Origin: Pseudomonadota bacterium
GTDB lineage: Bacteria > Pseudomonadota > Gammaproteobacteria > Steroidobacterales > Steroidobacteraceae
Direction: 5' to 3'
DNA length: 15,666 bases
Assembly (NCBI GenBank): GCA_021817875.1
Contig: JAKAFQ010000032.1
Coordinates: 1 to 15,666 of the forward strand
The position numbers and the translations under genes are program-made. This document shows positions 7,122 to 13,936 of the stretch, one piece after another. The notes beneath the pieces are model-generated. The model ran no database searches, was not told the origin of the DNA, and worked only from the letters and a program-made list of their open reading frames with translations. The first letter of the stretch is position 1. The number at the start of each line of letters is the position of its first letter.

Positions 7122-7313
7122 CGGCGTGAGGCGGCGGAACCCGGTGTACGGGCATCGGTCGACTGGCACGTATCGTCCGGCACGGTGTCGCGATTTTGTG
7201 TTCGGTATGCAAATGACTCCGGGCGCATCGTCGGTGCGGACCGGCTGGTTGCGGCCAGGGCTTGCGATGCCGTGCCGCGCGGAGTTCAAGCGTCTCGGGC
7301 GGCTCCGTTGCGG

Positions 7314-7766
7314 CTACGACGGTCGGTCCGTGCCGAGACCTCGATCAGCGGGAGAGGTGACGACGAAGGTCGCAAGCCGCGCGCGGATATCATCCGGAAT
7401 CGACTGCGGACGCCGTTTGTCGGCCGACACCCACACGATCACCTGGCGGGCGAGCAGACGGTCCTCACCGTTGCAAACGGCACGGATTGCCTGAGTGCTC
7501 GACGTGCGGCCGATCTTTGACACGTGAATCATGAACGTCAGCACATCCCCGAACCGTGACGGCAGCGGGAATTCGACCGTGAAGGAAACGGTCGGCACCA
7601 CGAGTTGCCGCTCATAGAGCAGAGCCGGCATGCTGACGCCGATGCCGTGTGCGAGCCAATCCTCCACCACGCCATTGATCATTTCGAAATAGCGTGGGTA
7701 GTAAACGATGCCGGCGGGATCGCAGTGCCCGAATCGGACCTCGACGTCGGTACTGAATGTCGACAT
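7314..7766 (-). CDS. Acyl-CoA thioesterase, 4-hydroxybenzoyl-CoA thioesterase (hotdog) family
   Basis: This 150-residue, single hotdog-fold protein has the family signature VRFGHCDPAGIVYYPRYF (10-27) followed by a long central helix (to about residue 43). Asp16 sits at the position of the catalytic Asp of Pseudomonas 4-hydroxybenzoyl-CoA thioesterase. These cytosolic enzymes hydrolyse acyl- or aroyl-CoA thioesters. The length is normal, with a slightly long polar tail. The ATG at 7766 has GGGAG about 11 bp upstream. It is transcribed alone, with large gaps on both sides. It sits between the hydantoinase region and the aromatic CoA operon. It could release CoA from dead-end thioesters of that pathway, which is inference from position and family. 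The fold is certain, the substrate unknown. Confidence 0.9.
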   Translation of the reverse strand: MSTFSTDVEVRFGHCDPAGIVYYPRYFEMINGVVEDWLAHGIGVSMPALLYERQLVVPTVSFTVEFPLPSRFGDVLTFMIHVSKIGRTSSTQAIRAVCNGEDRLLARQVIVWVSADKRRPQSIPDDIRARLATFVVTSPADRGLGTDRPS

Positions 7767-8075
7767 GGAATTGCCGTCTCCCGTCGTGGATGAGCCACTG
7801 CTGTCCGGTGGCTGCGCCGGCCGGTCCAGCTGCCTCGGAAAGTCAACGGCGATTGCCTTCGAGGAGCAGGCCGCTCAATATTAACAGTATCAACCGGCCG
7901 GAGTATTGTGGTCCGGGGCTGGCACGGATGATATGATCGGCGCGCGAGGCCGGATCGTCCGGTCGCGATCGGTTCCGGGCGCGGAACGCGCGCGCAGATC
8001 GTAGCGCGCCTCTCACAGTGCTGGGTCGAAGGGTGGATCGCCCATGACAGGCACGATCGGCCGAATGTGCAGGCG

Positions 8076-8104
8076 CGCCGGATGCCCCGAACGGGCACCC
8101 GGCG
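8076..8104 (+). promoter_or_regulatory. Leader hairpin before the RAM-domain gene
   Basis: CGCCGGATGCCC (8076-8087) pairs with GGGCACCCGGCG (8093-8104) around a 5-nt loop. The stem has eleven pairs and one A-C mismatch. It lies 42 bp before the start codon and directly abuts the dyad at 8105-8117. In RNA it could act as a weak attenuator or a stabilising leader structure; there is no T-run. Confidence 0.4.
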
Positions 8105-8117
8105 GGTGCAATGCACC
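8105..8117. promoter_or_regulatory. Perfect 13-bp dyad, possible operator
   Basis: GGTGCA-A-TGCACC is an exact inverted repeat with one central base, 29 bp before the ATG of the RAM-domain gene. Its size suits a dimeric regulator. Lrp/AsnC sites are usually longer and AT-richer, so autoregulation by this gene product, which lacks a DNA-binding domain, is unlikely. Confidence 0.4.
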
Positions 8118-8146
8118 AGGCCGCACCGGCGGGGGTGAAAGCAACA

Positions 8147-8419
8147 ATGGTCACAGCAGTTATCCTGATCAACGTCGAGCCGGCGCGCACAGCCGCGGTC
8201 GCCGATGCACTGAGCGACATGCCCGGGATCTCGGAGGTGTACTCCGTTTCCGGCAACTACGACCTGGTTGCGGTCGTCCGGGTGAAGGAGAACGAGGCGC
8301 TCGCGGACGTCGTCGCCGACCGGATCAGGGGTGTTGCGGGCATCACCCGCACGGAGACGCTGATCGCCTTCCGCGTCTATTCCAAACACGATCTCGACAG
8401 CCTGTTCAGCCTGGACTGA
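8147..8419 (+). CDS. Stand-alone Lrp/AsnC ligand-binding (RAM) domain protein
   Basis: This 90-residue protein is an alpha-beta sandwich of the AsnC_trans_reg (RAM) type. TAVILINVEPAR (3-14) is the first strand, GISEVYSVSGNYDLVAVVRV (27-46) contains the conserved G-x-YDL turn, and ETLIAFRVYSKHDL (70-83) is near the end. Full Lrp proteins have an N-terminal helix-turn-helix before this domain; here it is absent. Stand-alone RAM proteins form ring-like oligomers that bind amino acids or other small effectors and may modify partner regulators. I chose ATG 8147 over 8111 because the domain starts at once and GGGGGTGAAA lies just upstream. The 12 extra residues of the longer form look like non-coding leader. 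It converges on the second OYE gene. Its ligand and partner are unknown. Confidence 0.87.
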   Translation: MVTAVILINVEPARTAAVADALSDMPGISEVYSVSGNYDLVAVVRVKENEALADVVADRIRGVAGITRTETLIAFRVYSKHDLDSLFSLD

Positions 8420-8534
8420 CCGCTCGGATCCCGGCGATCGGTCGATCATGCTCGTTGCGGAGGTTGGCGACCGCAGGAGGCGGTCCCGGGTGGAGCGATC
8501 CGTGGTCCGCCGCTGAGATCGCCCCGGTGGCGTG

Positions 8535-8563
8535 CTGAGCCGCGTGCGGCTCGAGCGGCTCAG
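8535..8563. terminator. Hairpins at the convergent end of the RAM and OYE genes
   Basis: CTGAGCCG (8535-8542) and CGGCTCAG (8556-8563) form a perfect 8-bp inverted repeat that overlaps the OYE stop codon. An alternative tight hairpin, GAGCCGC (8537-8543) with GCGGCTC (8546-8552), shares the left arm. Another small stem, GACCGC/GCGGTC (8469-8485), lies nearer the RAM gene. None has a T-run, so termination is inferred only from position. Confidence 0.4.
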
Positions 8564-10128
8564 GCCGGCCGGCCGAGGTCATCGCTGCGGTGGTGCGGAG
8601 CGTTTTCCGCGGGCCCGGAATCTGCCGATGCCGGCCGGGTCCCGTCCGTTACCGCGGCCGATGGGCTGTCGGTATCTCCAGGTTCCCAAGCCGGTGGGGT
8701 CAGCCGCCGCTTGCCGTCGGCGGAAATCCTGACGCCGGGCTCATCGAGCCGCTCGCGGTCCCACAGCTCGCAGGTCACCTCTCGGTGGCGCTGGTCGAGG
8801 GCCTCACAGTAGTTCGTGTAGAGGCAGAGCCGCACGGCATCGCCACGGCCCTGGAGGACTTTCCGGAACCAGTCGGGATCGGCGAGCGCCTGGCGGGCGA
8901 AGCCGACGATGTCCGCCTTGCCCTGCGCGAGCAGGGCTTCGGCCTGATCGAAGTTGTGAATGCCACCGGCGACGACGACCGGTGTGTTCAATCGCTGCTC
9001 GCGCAGCACCGTGCGTATGCGTGCCGACGCCTCCAGGTTCCGGCCAAAGGGGCCGCGAGTGTCGGAATAGTACGAGGGCATGCATTCGTAACCGCTCCTG
9101 CCCGTATATGGGTAGGCGGCCGCGCCGATCTTCGGTTGCAGGGCATCGTCGAATTTTCCTCCGCGCGACAGCGACAGAAAATCCATGCCGGCGCGCGCGA
9201 ACCCGGTCGCGAAGTAGGTTGCGTCCTGCACGGTCGAGCCGCCATCGATGCACTCGTCGGCGAGAAGGCGACAGCCGACCGCATAATCATCCCCGACGGT
9301 CCGGCGCACCTGCGCGAAGACTTCCAGCGGCAGTCGCGCGCGATTGGAGATCTCGCCGCCGTAACCGTCGGTGCGCACGTTGTGTCGGGAAAGGAATGAG
9401 GCCATCGTGTACGCGTGAGCATAGTGAAGCTCGACGCCGTCGAAACCGCATTCGCGCGCACGCCGCGCCGCGTTCGCGAACAGGTCGGGGAGCTGCGAGG
9501 GCAGTGAGCGGATGTGTTCCAGATGGGTGTCGGTGACACGCTCCCGGTAACCATACTCGAGGGCTTCGAGCTCCCGCCGGTCGAGGATCTGCGCCAGTTC
9601 CTCAGACGGCCGTGCGGCCAGCCATGTCCGCACCTCCTCGTCCGAGGCATCTCGATCGCCTTGCGCCTGTCGGTGGCGGTTCGAGATCGCAAGAAACTCC
9701 GCGAAGTACCTCGAGGGGTCCGGCCGGCGCCGGATCGCCAGGAAGTCGATGAGTTGAATGAGCAGTCGCGTTTCGCCGCCGCTCGCCGCACGCACCACGC
9801 GCACCAGTTCCCGAAGGCCGGGCAGGAACCGATCGTGGCTGATGCGCAGCAGCGGTCCGCTCGGCACGTCCCGAATGCCCGTGGCCTCCACCACGAGCGC
9901 CCCCGGGCGTCCGCGCGCAAACCGCTCGTACCACTCGAGCACCTCCTGGGTCACCAATCCTTCGGCGGTTGCGCGCCACGGGACCATGGCCGGAATCCAC
10001 GTGCGCTGCCGAAGCGTCAGGCCTGCGAGCCGCACTGGAGAGAACAGCCGTGAACCGGCCGCCTCGGCGGCGCTGGGCCAGCGGCCGGGCGAGGGGGTAT
10101 GCCGGATCCGTTCAGGCGGTCGCCACAT
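8560..10128 (-). CDS. Divergent NADH:flavin oxidoreductase, old yellow enzyme family
   Basis: This 522-residue protein has an OYE/2,4-dienoyl-CoA reductase-type FMN TIM barrel. LFSPVRLAGLTLRQRTWIPAM (28-48) is the first strand, FDGVELHYAHAYTMASFL (229-246) the central active-site segment, RTDGYGG (252-258) the loop after it, and VVVAGGI (384-390) with VGFARQALADPDWF (408-421) the phosphate-binding end. Such enzymes reduce conjugated C=C bonds with NAD(P)H. Oddities: the usual 'QL.HAGR' reads QLIDFLAIRR (125-134), so the His is Asp128. About 30 extra residues lie between there and His235. There is no four-cysteine iron-sulfur motif, only LCLYTNYC near 434-441. The last 40 residues are low-complexity. 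The ATG at 10128 has no clear ribosome-binding site. It lies 66 bp after ridA, so it is probably the last operon gene and may reduce a ring intermediate. Confidence 0.88.
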   Translation of the reverse strand: MWRPPERIRHTPSPGRWPSAAEAAGSRLFSPVRLAGLTLRQRTWIPAMVPWRATAEGLVTQEVLEWYERFARGRPGALVVEATGIRDVPSGPLLRISHDRFLPGLRELVRVVRAASGGETRLLIQLIDFLAIRRRPDPSRYFAEFLAISNRHRQAQGDRDASDEEVRTWLAARPSEELAQILDRRELEALEYGYRERVTDTHLEHIRSLPSQLPDLFANAARRARECGFDGVELHYAHAYTMASFLSRHNVRTDGYGGEISNRARLPLEVFAQVRRTVGDDYAVGCRLLADECIDGGSTVQDATYFATGFARAGMDFLSLSRGGKFDDALQPKIGAAAYPYTGRSGYECMPSYYSDTRGPFGRNLEASARIRTVLREQRLNTPVVVAGGIHNFDQAEALLAQGKADIVGFARQALADPDWFRKVLQGRGDAVRLCLYTNYCEALDQRHREVTCELWDRERLDEPGVRISADGKRRLTPPAWEPGDTDSPSAAVTDGTRPASADSGPAENAPHHRSDDLGRPA

Positions 10129-10194
10129 GGTTGGATGGCGCGATGGGCTGTCTGTACGAAGGGCTGGTCATCTGACCGGGATGGCGCGGGTGGG

Positions 10195-10596
10195 TCACGG
10201 CACCACGGCGGTTGCTTCGATCTCGACCTTCGCGTCCGCCTCGACGAAGCCGGCGACCTGTACGGCGGTCATGGCGGGGAAATGCTTGCCCATCACCTCG
10301 CGGTAGGCCGCGCCGATCTCCTTGAGCCGCGCCAGATATTCATCCCGGCTCGCCAGATACCACGTCATCCGCACAATGTGCTCAGGCGAGCCCTGCGCCT
10401 GCGCCAACACGGCGAGTACATTCTTGAGCGCCTGGGTGACCTGATCGACCAGGGATGTGCTCGCGAAGCGGCCCGTGAGCGGGTCCCAGCCGATCTGGCC
10501 CGCGATGAACACCTGGCGGCCCTGCGCCAGCACGCCGTTGCTGTAGCCCGCTGGACGCGGCCAGTCCGACGGCTGGAGGGATCTCGGCGTGCTCAC
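10195..10596 (-). CDS. RidA (YjgF/YER057c/UK114) family protein
   Basis: This 133-residue protein covers the full RidA fold. [20 protein letters not shown] (18-37) is the start, [14 protein letters not shown] (51-64) a helix, and [12 protein letters not shown] (106-117) with VEIEATAVV (124-132) the end. RidA proteins are trimers; the classic members hydrolyse enamines/imines to ketones and ammonia. The classic catalytic Arg (Arg105 in E. coli, in 'PARS') is Met109 here, so this belongs to a non-canonical subgroup. The start is GTG at 10596, with GGGAG six bases upstream. The start overlaps the acyl-CoA dehydrogenase stop by four bases (GTGA), so the two are translationally coupled. In an aminobenzoyl-CoA operon it could act on the ring enamine formed after dearomatisation, releasing the amino group as ammonia. 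That role is inference; the family is certain. Confidence 0.92.
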   Translation of the reverse strand: MSTPRSLQPSDWPRPAGYSNGVLAQGRQVFIAGQIGWDPLTGRFASTSLVDQVTQALKNVLAVLAQAQGSPEHIVRMTWYLASRDEYLARLKEIGAAYREVMGKHFPAMTAVQVAGFVEADAKVEIEATAVVP

Positions 10597-11801
10597 GAGG
10601 GTCTCCCTGCCGCGCGTTGGATGAGAGCGCGGCCGATGATCAGCTTCTGCACTTCAGTGGCTCCTTCATAGATGCGCAGCGCGCGAATGTCCCGATACAG
10701 CCGCTCGACAATCTCGCCGCGGCGCACACCGCGGCCGCCGAACATCTGTACGGCCCGATCGATCACCTGTTGCGCGGTTTCGGTGGCGGCCATCTTCGCC
10801 ATGGCCACCTCGCCCGTGGCGCGTTCCCCGCGGTCGCGCAGCCAGGCCGCCCGGTAGGTCAGCAGGCGCGCAGCATCGATGCCGGTCGCCATATCGGCGA
10901 GCGCCGCCTGGGTGAGCTGAAAATCCGCGAGACTTCGTCCGAACAGGCGCCGGTCGGTGCAATGGGCGAGGGCTTCATCGAGTGCCCGCTGGGCAAAGCC
11001 GACTGCGGCGGCGGCGACCGAGGTCCGGAACACATCGAGGGTGCGCATGGCGAGTTTGAACCCGTCTCCCTCGGCGCCGAGGCGCTGCGCTGCCGGCACG
11101 CGGCAGTCTTGAAACTGCAGGGTTGCAAGCGGATGCGGCGAGAGCGTATCGATCCGCGACGCGATCGAAAGTCCCGGCGCGGTGGCATCGACCACGAACG
11201 CGCTGATCCCATCGGCCGAAGTAGTGCCGTCGGAACGAATCTGCGGTGCGCTGGTGCGCGCAAACACGCAGTAGAAATCGGCGATTCCGCCATTGGAAAT
11301 CCAGGTCTTCTCGCCGTCGAGTCTGTAGCCGTCCGCGGTGCGTGTCGCGCGGCATTGCAGCGCCGCGACGTCCGATCCGGCATTGGGTTCGGACAGTGCG
11401 AAGGCCGCGATGGCCTCGCCTGCGGCGACACGAGGCAGATAGCGAGCCTGAATGTCCTGCGATCCAGCCAGAGAAATGGCGCCACTGCCGAGGCCCTGCA
11501 TGGCGAACGCGAAGTCCGCGAGGGCGTCGTGTCGTGCCAGAGTCTCGCGGATCAAGGCGAGCGCACGCACGTCGAAGCTGTCCGCCGCGCCGCGATCGGC
11601 CGCCGCGGACAGGCAATAACGGGTCCAGCCGGCCTTGCCGAGGTCGCGGACGATCCGGCGGCAGGCCGCATCGACCGATTCACGGTCCTCCGCCATGTCG
11701 CGCTGCGAGAACCGTGCCGCAGCCCAGGCGTGCAGATCCGCGGCCAGCTGACGGTGCCGGTCGGTGAAAAACGGCCAATCGAGGCAGCTGCTGTTCGCCA
11801 C
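10593..11801 (-). CDS. Acyl-CoA dehydrogenase
   Basis: This 402-residue protein has the standard acyl-CoA dehydrogenase build: N-terminal helices, a beta domain and a C-terminal four-helix bundle. [13 protein letters not shown] (134-146) and WISNGG (167-172) are the FAD-binding signatures; [18 protein letters not shown] (354-371) and [10 protein letters not shown] (376-385) are in the last domain. Glu379 in 'YEG' is at the position of the catalytic base of medium-chain and related dehydrogenases, so it should be active. It would form an alpha,beta double bond in a CoA thioester and pass electrons to ETF. I chose GTG at 11801: the frame stays open much further upstream inside the hydratase gene, but family alignment begins at about residue 8. 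GAGGGGG lies about 10 bp upstream, and the start sits 5 bp after the hydratase stop. It overlaps ridA by 4 bp. Confidence 0.93.
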   Translation of the reverse strand: MANSSCLDWPFFTDRHRQLAADLHAWAAARFSQRDMAEDRESVDAACRRIVRDLGKAGWTRYCLSAAADRGAADSFDVRALALIRETLARHDALADFAFAMQGLGSGAISLAGSQDIQARYLPRVAAGEAIAAFALSEPNAGSDVAALQCRATRTADGYRLDGEKTWISNGGIADFYCVFARTSAPQIRSDGTTSADGISAFVVDATAPGLSIASRIDTLSPHPLATLQFQDCRVPAAQRLGAEGDGFKLAMRTLDVFRTSVAAAAVGFAQRALDEALAHCTDRRLFGRSLADFQLTQAALADMATGIDAARLLTYRAAWLRDRGERATGEVAMAKMAATETAQQVIDRAVQMFGGRGVRRGEIVERLYRDIRALRIYEGATEVQKLIIGRALIQRAAGRPS

Positions 11802-11806
11802 GGGGC

Positions 11807-12634
11807 TCAATCCCCCTCGAAGTGAGGCTGCTGCCTGGCGACGAATGCGCGATAGGCGCGCCGGAAGTCCTCGGTCTGCATGCACACGGCCTGTGCCTGC
11901 GCTTCCGCGTCGATGGCCGCATCGACCGGCAGGTGCCATTCGGCATGCAGCATCTTCTTCGTCATGGCGTGCGCGAACGTCGGCCCGGTGGCGATCCTCT
12001 CGGCGAGTTGCATCGTCTCCTCGAGGACGGTCTGCGGCGCCACGATCCGGTTGAAGAACCCCCAGGCGAGTGCTTCTTCGGCCGACATCGAACGTCCGGT
12101 ATAAAGAAGTTCCGAGGCGCGACCCTGGCCGATGATGCGCGGCAGAATGGAGCAGGCGCCCATGTCGCATCCGGCCAGGCCGACGCGGGTGAACAGGAAC
12201 GCCGTCTTCGTCCGGGGCGTGCCCAGCCGGAAGTCGCACGCCATGGCGAGGATCGCGCCGGCGCCGGCGCACACGCCATCGACCGCTGCCAGGATGGGCT
12301 GCGGACAGGCCCGCATTGCCTTGACCACGTCGCCGGTCATGCGGGTGAAATCGAGCAGGCCTTGCGCGGTCCTTTGCGTCAGCGGACCGATGATCTCGTG
12401 CACGTCGCCGCCAGAGCAGAAGTTGTCTCCGGCGCCCGTGATGACGATCGTCCGAACGCGGTTCGTCGTGCTCAATGCGCGGAACAGGTCGCGCAGCTCG
12501 GCGTAGGAGTCGAAGGTGAGCGGATTCTTGCGCTCCGGCCGATTGAGCGTCACCACCCCTATGCGTCCCTCCTGCCGCCACAGAAAATGCTGCGGCCGAT
12601 ACGCCTGCGGGTCGAATTCGCTTGCCGCGCTCAT
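11807..12634 (-). CDS. Enoyl-CoA hydratase/isomerase (crotonase) family protein
   Basis: This 275-residue crotonase-fold protein has the oxyanion-hole segments [12 protein letters not shown] (67-78) and [19 protein letters not shown] (118-136). Crotonases bind acyl-CoA and hydrate, isomerise, hydrolyse or dehalogenate it. The two Glu residues of true hydratases (Glu144 and Glu164 of the rat enzyme) are missing: Ile128 takes the first place, and the stretch [12 protein letters not shown] (148-159) lacks the second. It does have Asp157, close to the catalytic Asp of dienoyl-CoA isomerase and 4-chlorobenzoyl-CoA dehalogenase, so a non-hydratase reaction such as isomerisation or ring hydrolysis is possible. 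The ATG at 12634 has GAGGA upstream, inside the end of the MarR gene, 4 bp after the MarR stop. It belongs to the operon and probably acts on a cyclic CoA intermediate. Confidence 0.92.
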   Translation of the reverse strand: MSAASEFDPQAYRPQHFLWRQEGRIGVVTLNRPERKNPLTFDSYAELRDLFRALSTTNRVRTIVITGAGDNFCSGGDVHEIIGPLTQRTAQGLLDFTRMTGDVVKAMRACPQPILAAVDGVCAGAGAILAMACDFRLGTPRTKTAFLFTRVGLAGCDMGACSILPRIIGQGRASELLYTGRSMSAEEALAWGFFNRIVAPQTVLEETMQLAERIATGPTFAHAMTKKMLHAEWHLPVDAAIDAEAQAQAVCMQTEDFRRAYRAFVARQQPHFEGD

Positions 12635-12638
12635 GATG

Positions 12639-13151
12639 TCATTCCTCTCTGGTGCCGATGACGTGTGCCTTGAGCTCGCCCAGCAGTTCCAGGAGCTGCT
12701 TTCTCTGCCGGGAGGAGAGCACCGAAAAAAAGTCGTTTTGCCACTGCTCGTGTTCGACGGCCATCCGCTGGAATTGACGTGCGCCTTCGGCGGTGAGCTT
12801 GACCCGGTAGACCCGACGATCGGCGGGGTCCACCTCGCGCACTACCAGTCCCTCCCGCTCCAGTCCGTCGGTGATGCCGGTCACGTTGCCTCCCGTCACC
12901 ATCAGGCGCTTCGACAGCTCGCTCATCTTGAGCCCTTCGGGAACCCGCTCGAGCTGGGCCATCAGGTCAAAGCGGGGCAACGTGGTATTGAATCTCGACT
13001 GCAGTCTCTGGCGGATGCGATTCTCGATCTGACCGGTGCACGAGAGCAGGCGCAGCCAGAGGCGAAGGGAGGCGTGGTGATCGTTATGCACGCGGGTCTC
13101 CGCATCGACCGCGGCCGGAACGGATTTCAAGACGATCTTGCTGCTTGCCAT
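12639..13151 (-). CDS. MarR family transcriptional regulator
   Basis: This 170-residue protein has a central winged helix-turn-helix. [23 protein letters not shown] (77-99) contains the recognition helix, and [16 protein letters not shown] (108-123) is the typical MarR wing. Flanking helices (about 28-55 and 125-165) form the dimer interface. Such regulators often repress catabolic genes and release DNA on binding an aromatic acid or its CoA ester. I chose ATG 13151 over an upstream codon: it forms a TGATG junction with the SDR stop, AGAGGT lies six bases before it, and the family alignment starts there. It lies inside the operon, between SDR and hydratase genes, so it is made with the enzymes and could give feedback control. 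No operator could be identified, as the operon promoter is beyond the right edge. Confidence 0.92.
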   Translation of the reverse strand: MASSKIVLKSVPAAVDAETRVHNDHHASLRLWLRLLSCTGQIENRIRQRLQSRFNTTLPRFDLMAQLERVPEGLKMSELSKRLMVTGGNVTGITDGLEREGLVVREVDPADRRVYRVKLTAEGARQFQRMAVEHEQWQNDFFSVLSSRQRKQLLELLGELKAHVIGTREE

Positions 13152-13936
13152 CAGGTGACCTCTCCTCCCGCGATCACGAGGCTCTGGCCGGTCACGCTCT
13201 CCGTGCCGGGACGACACAGCCAGAGCACCGCGTGGGCGACTTCCCGCGGCTCTATGAGACGCCGCTGTGGGTTGCTGTTCAGCAGCGCATCCAGCGCCTG
13301 CTGCTCGCTGCGCCCGGTTCTGGCTTGAATGTTGCCGAGCGCCTGTTTCACGATGTCCGTGTCGGTGTAGCCGGGACAGACCGCATTCACCGTGATGTTG
13401 CGTGTCGCGAATTCCAATGCCAATGCGCGTGTCAGACCGACGAGGCCGTGTTTGGAGGCCGCGTACGCCGATATGTAGGCCGCGCCGCGCAGGCCAGCGG
13501 TGCTGGCGATATTGACGATCCGTCCGAAGCCTCCCTGCAGCATGTCCGGCACCGCCTCACGGCAGCAGAGATAGCTGCCGGTCAGGTTTACCGCGAGCAC
13601 CCGGTTCCACAATGCCTCGTCGGTGTCGGTGAATTTCGCCGCGGGCGCCAGGCCCGCATTGTTGATGAGTATCTGCACCGGACCAAACCGGCGGCGCGCG
13701 GCGGCGAAGGCTTCCCTGACCGACGTCGGATCGGCAACGTCCGCGCGAATCGGCAACGTCCGCTCGGCGCCACCGGCCTGGTCCGAGACCTCTGCGAGCC
13801 GCGTGGCATCCCGCCCGAGCAGCGAGACGCGCGCACCCTCTGCGGCGAGCGCCGCGGCGATGGCGGCGCCGATCCCGCGGCCGGCGCCCGTGACCACCGC
13901 ATGCCGACCCGCCAGAGTGGCGGAGTGCTCAGTCAT
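13151..13936 (-). CDS. SDR family NAD(P)-dependent oxidoreductase
   Basis: This 261-residue classical short-chain dehydrogenase has all key motifs: cofactor loop TGAGRGIG (16-23), NNAG (92-95), and catalytic Ser145, Tyr158 and Lys162 (YAASK). PGYTDTD (188-194) follows the active site. It probably oxidises a hydroxyl group of a CoA-bound ring or chain intermediate, like 3-hydroxyacyl-CoA dehydrogenase or FabG. The cofactor choice is not clear; Arg42 after the second strand hints at NADP but is not decisive. The frame stays open upstream into the monooxygenase gene, but the SDR fold begins at ATG 13936, which overlaps the previous stop by 8 bp. Its ribosome-binding site is weak, so translation probably depends on coupling. 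It ends in the TGATG junction with marR. Confidence 0.92.
   Translation of the reverse strand: MTEHSATLAGRHAVVTGAGRGIGAAIAAALAAEGARVSLLGRDATRLAEVSDQAGGAERTLPIRADVADPTSVREAFAAARRRFGPVQILINNAGLAPAAKFTDTDEALWNRVLAVNLTGSYLCCREAVPDMLQGGFGRIVNIASTAGLRGAAYISAYAASKHGLVGLTRALALEFATRNITVNAVCPGYTDTDIVKQALGNIQARTGRSEQQALDALLNSNPQRRLIEPREVAHAVLWLCRPGTESVTGQSLVIAGGEVT

Larger units (their letters stand above)
6730..7313. other. 584-bp gap between gntR and the thioesterase gene
   Basis: This stretch has no confidently recognised gene. It holds a possible 64-residue zinc-ribbon frame (6868-7062, minus strand), a good minus-strand promoter match (7005-7032), a TGTATACA palindrome (7007-7014) and an AT-rich island (about 7079-7121). 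From 7122 to 7313 I see nothing convincing, and no clear terminator follows the thioesterase stop. Confidence 0.6.
7767..8146. other. 380-bp gap between divergent thioesterase and RAM-domain genes
   Basis: No gene is supported here. The gap must contain the two divergent promoters. It has a small AT-rich patch (about 7877-7892) and a TATGAT hexamer (7932-7937) without a well-spaced -35. At its right end are a 12-pair hairpin (8076-8104) and a perfect 13-bp dyad (8105-8117), listed separately. Confidence 0.5.

Noticed and set aside
7119..7520. Plus-strand 133-codon frame after the AT-rich island with TATAAT
   Set aside because: A tempting promoter-gene pair, but there is no -35 at correct spacing, no ribosome-binding site, and the frame runs antisense into the thioesterase.
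7906..7937. TTGTGG...TATGAT as promoter of the RAM-domain gene
   Set aside because: The spacer is 20 bp, too long for a normal sigma70 promoter, and the start codon is over 200 bp away.
8111..8146. ATG at 8111 as start of the RAM-domain protein
   Set aside because: The ATG lies inside the perfect dyad, and the 12 added residues precede a domain that already starts at ATG 8147, which has a better upstream sequence.
10593..12581. A 662-codon open frame that would fuse an upstream segment to the acyl-CoA dehydrogenase
   Set aside because: Its first 260 residues lie in another frame of the complete hydratase gene and show only Arg/Gly/His-rich shadow composition; the dehydrogenase starts at GTG 11801.
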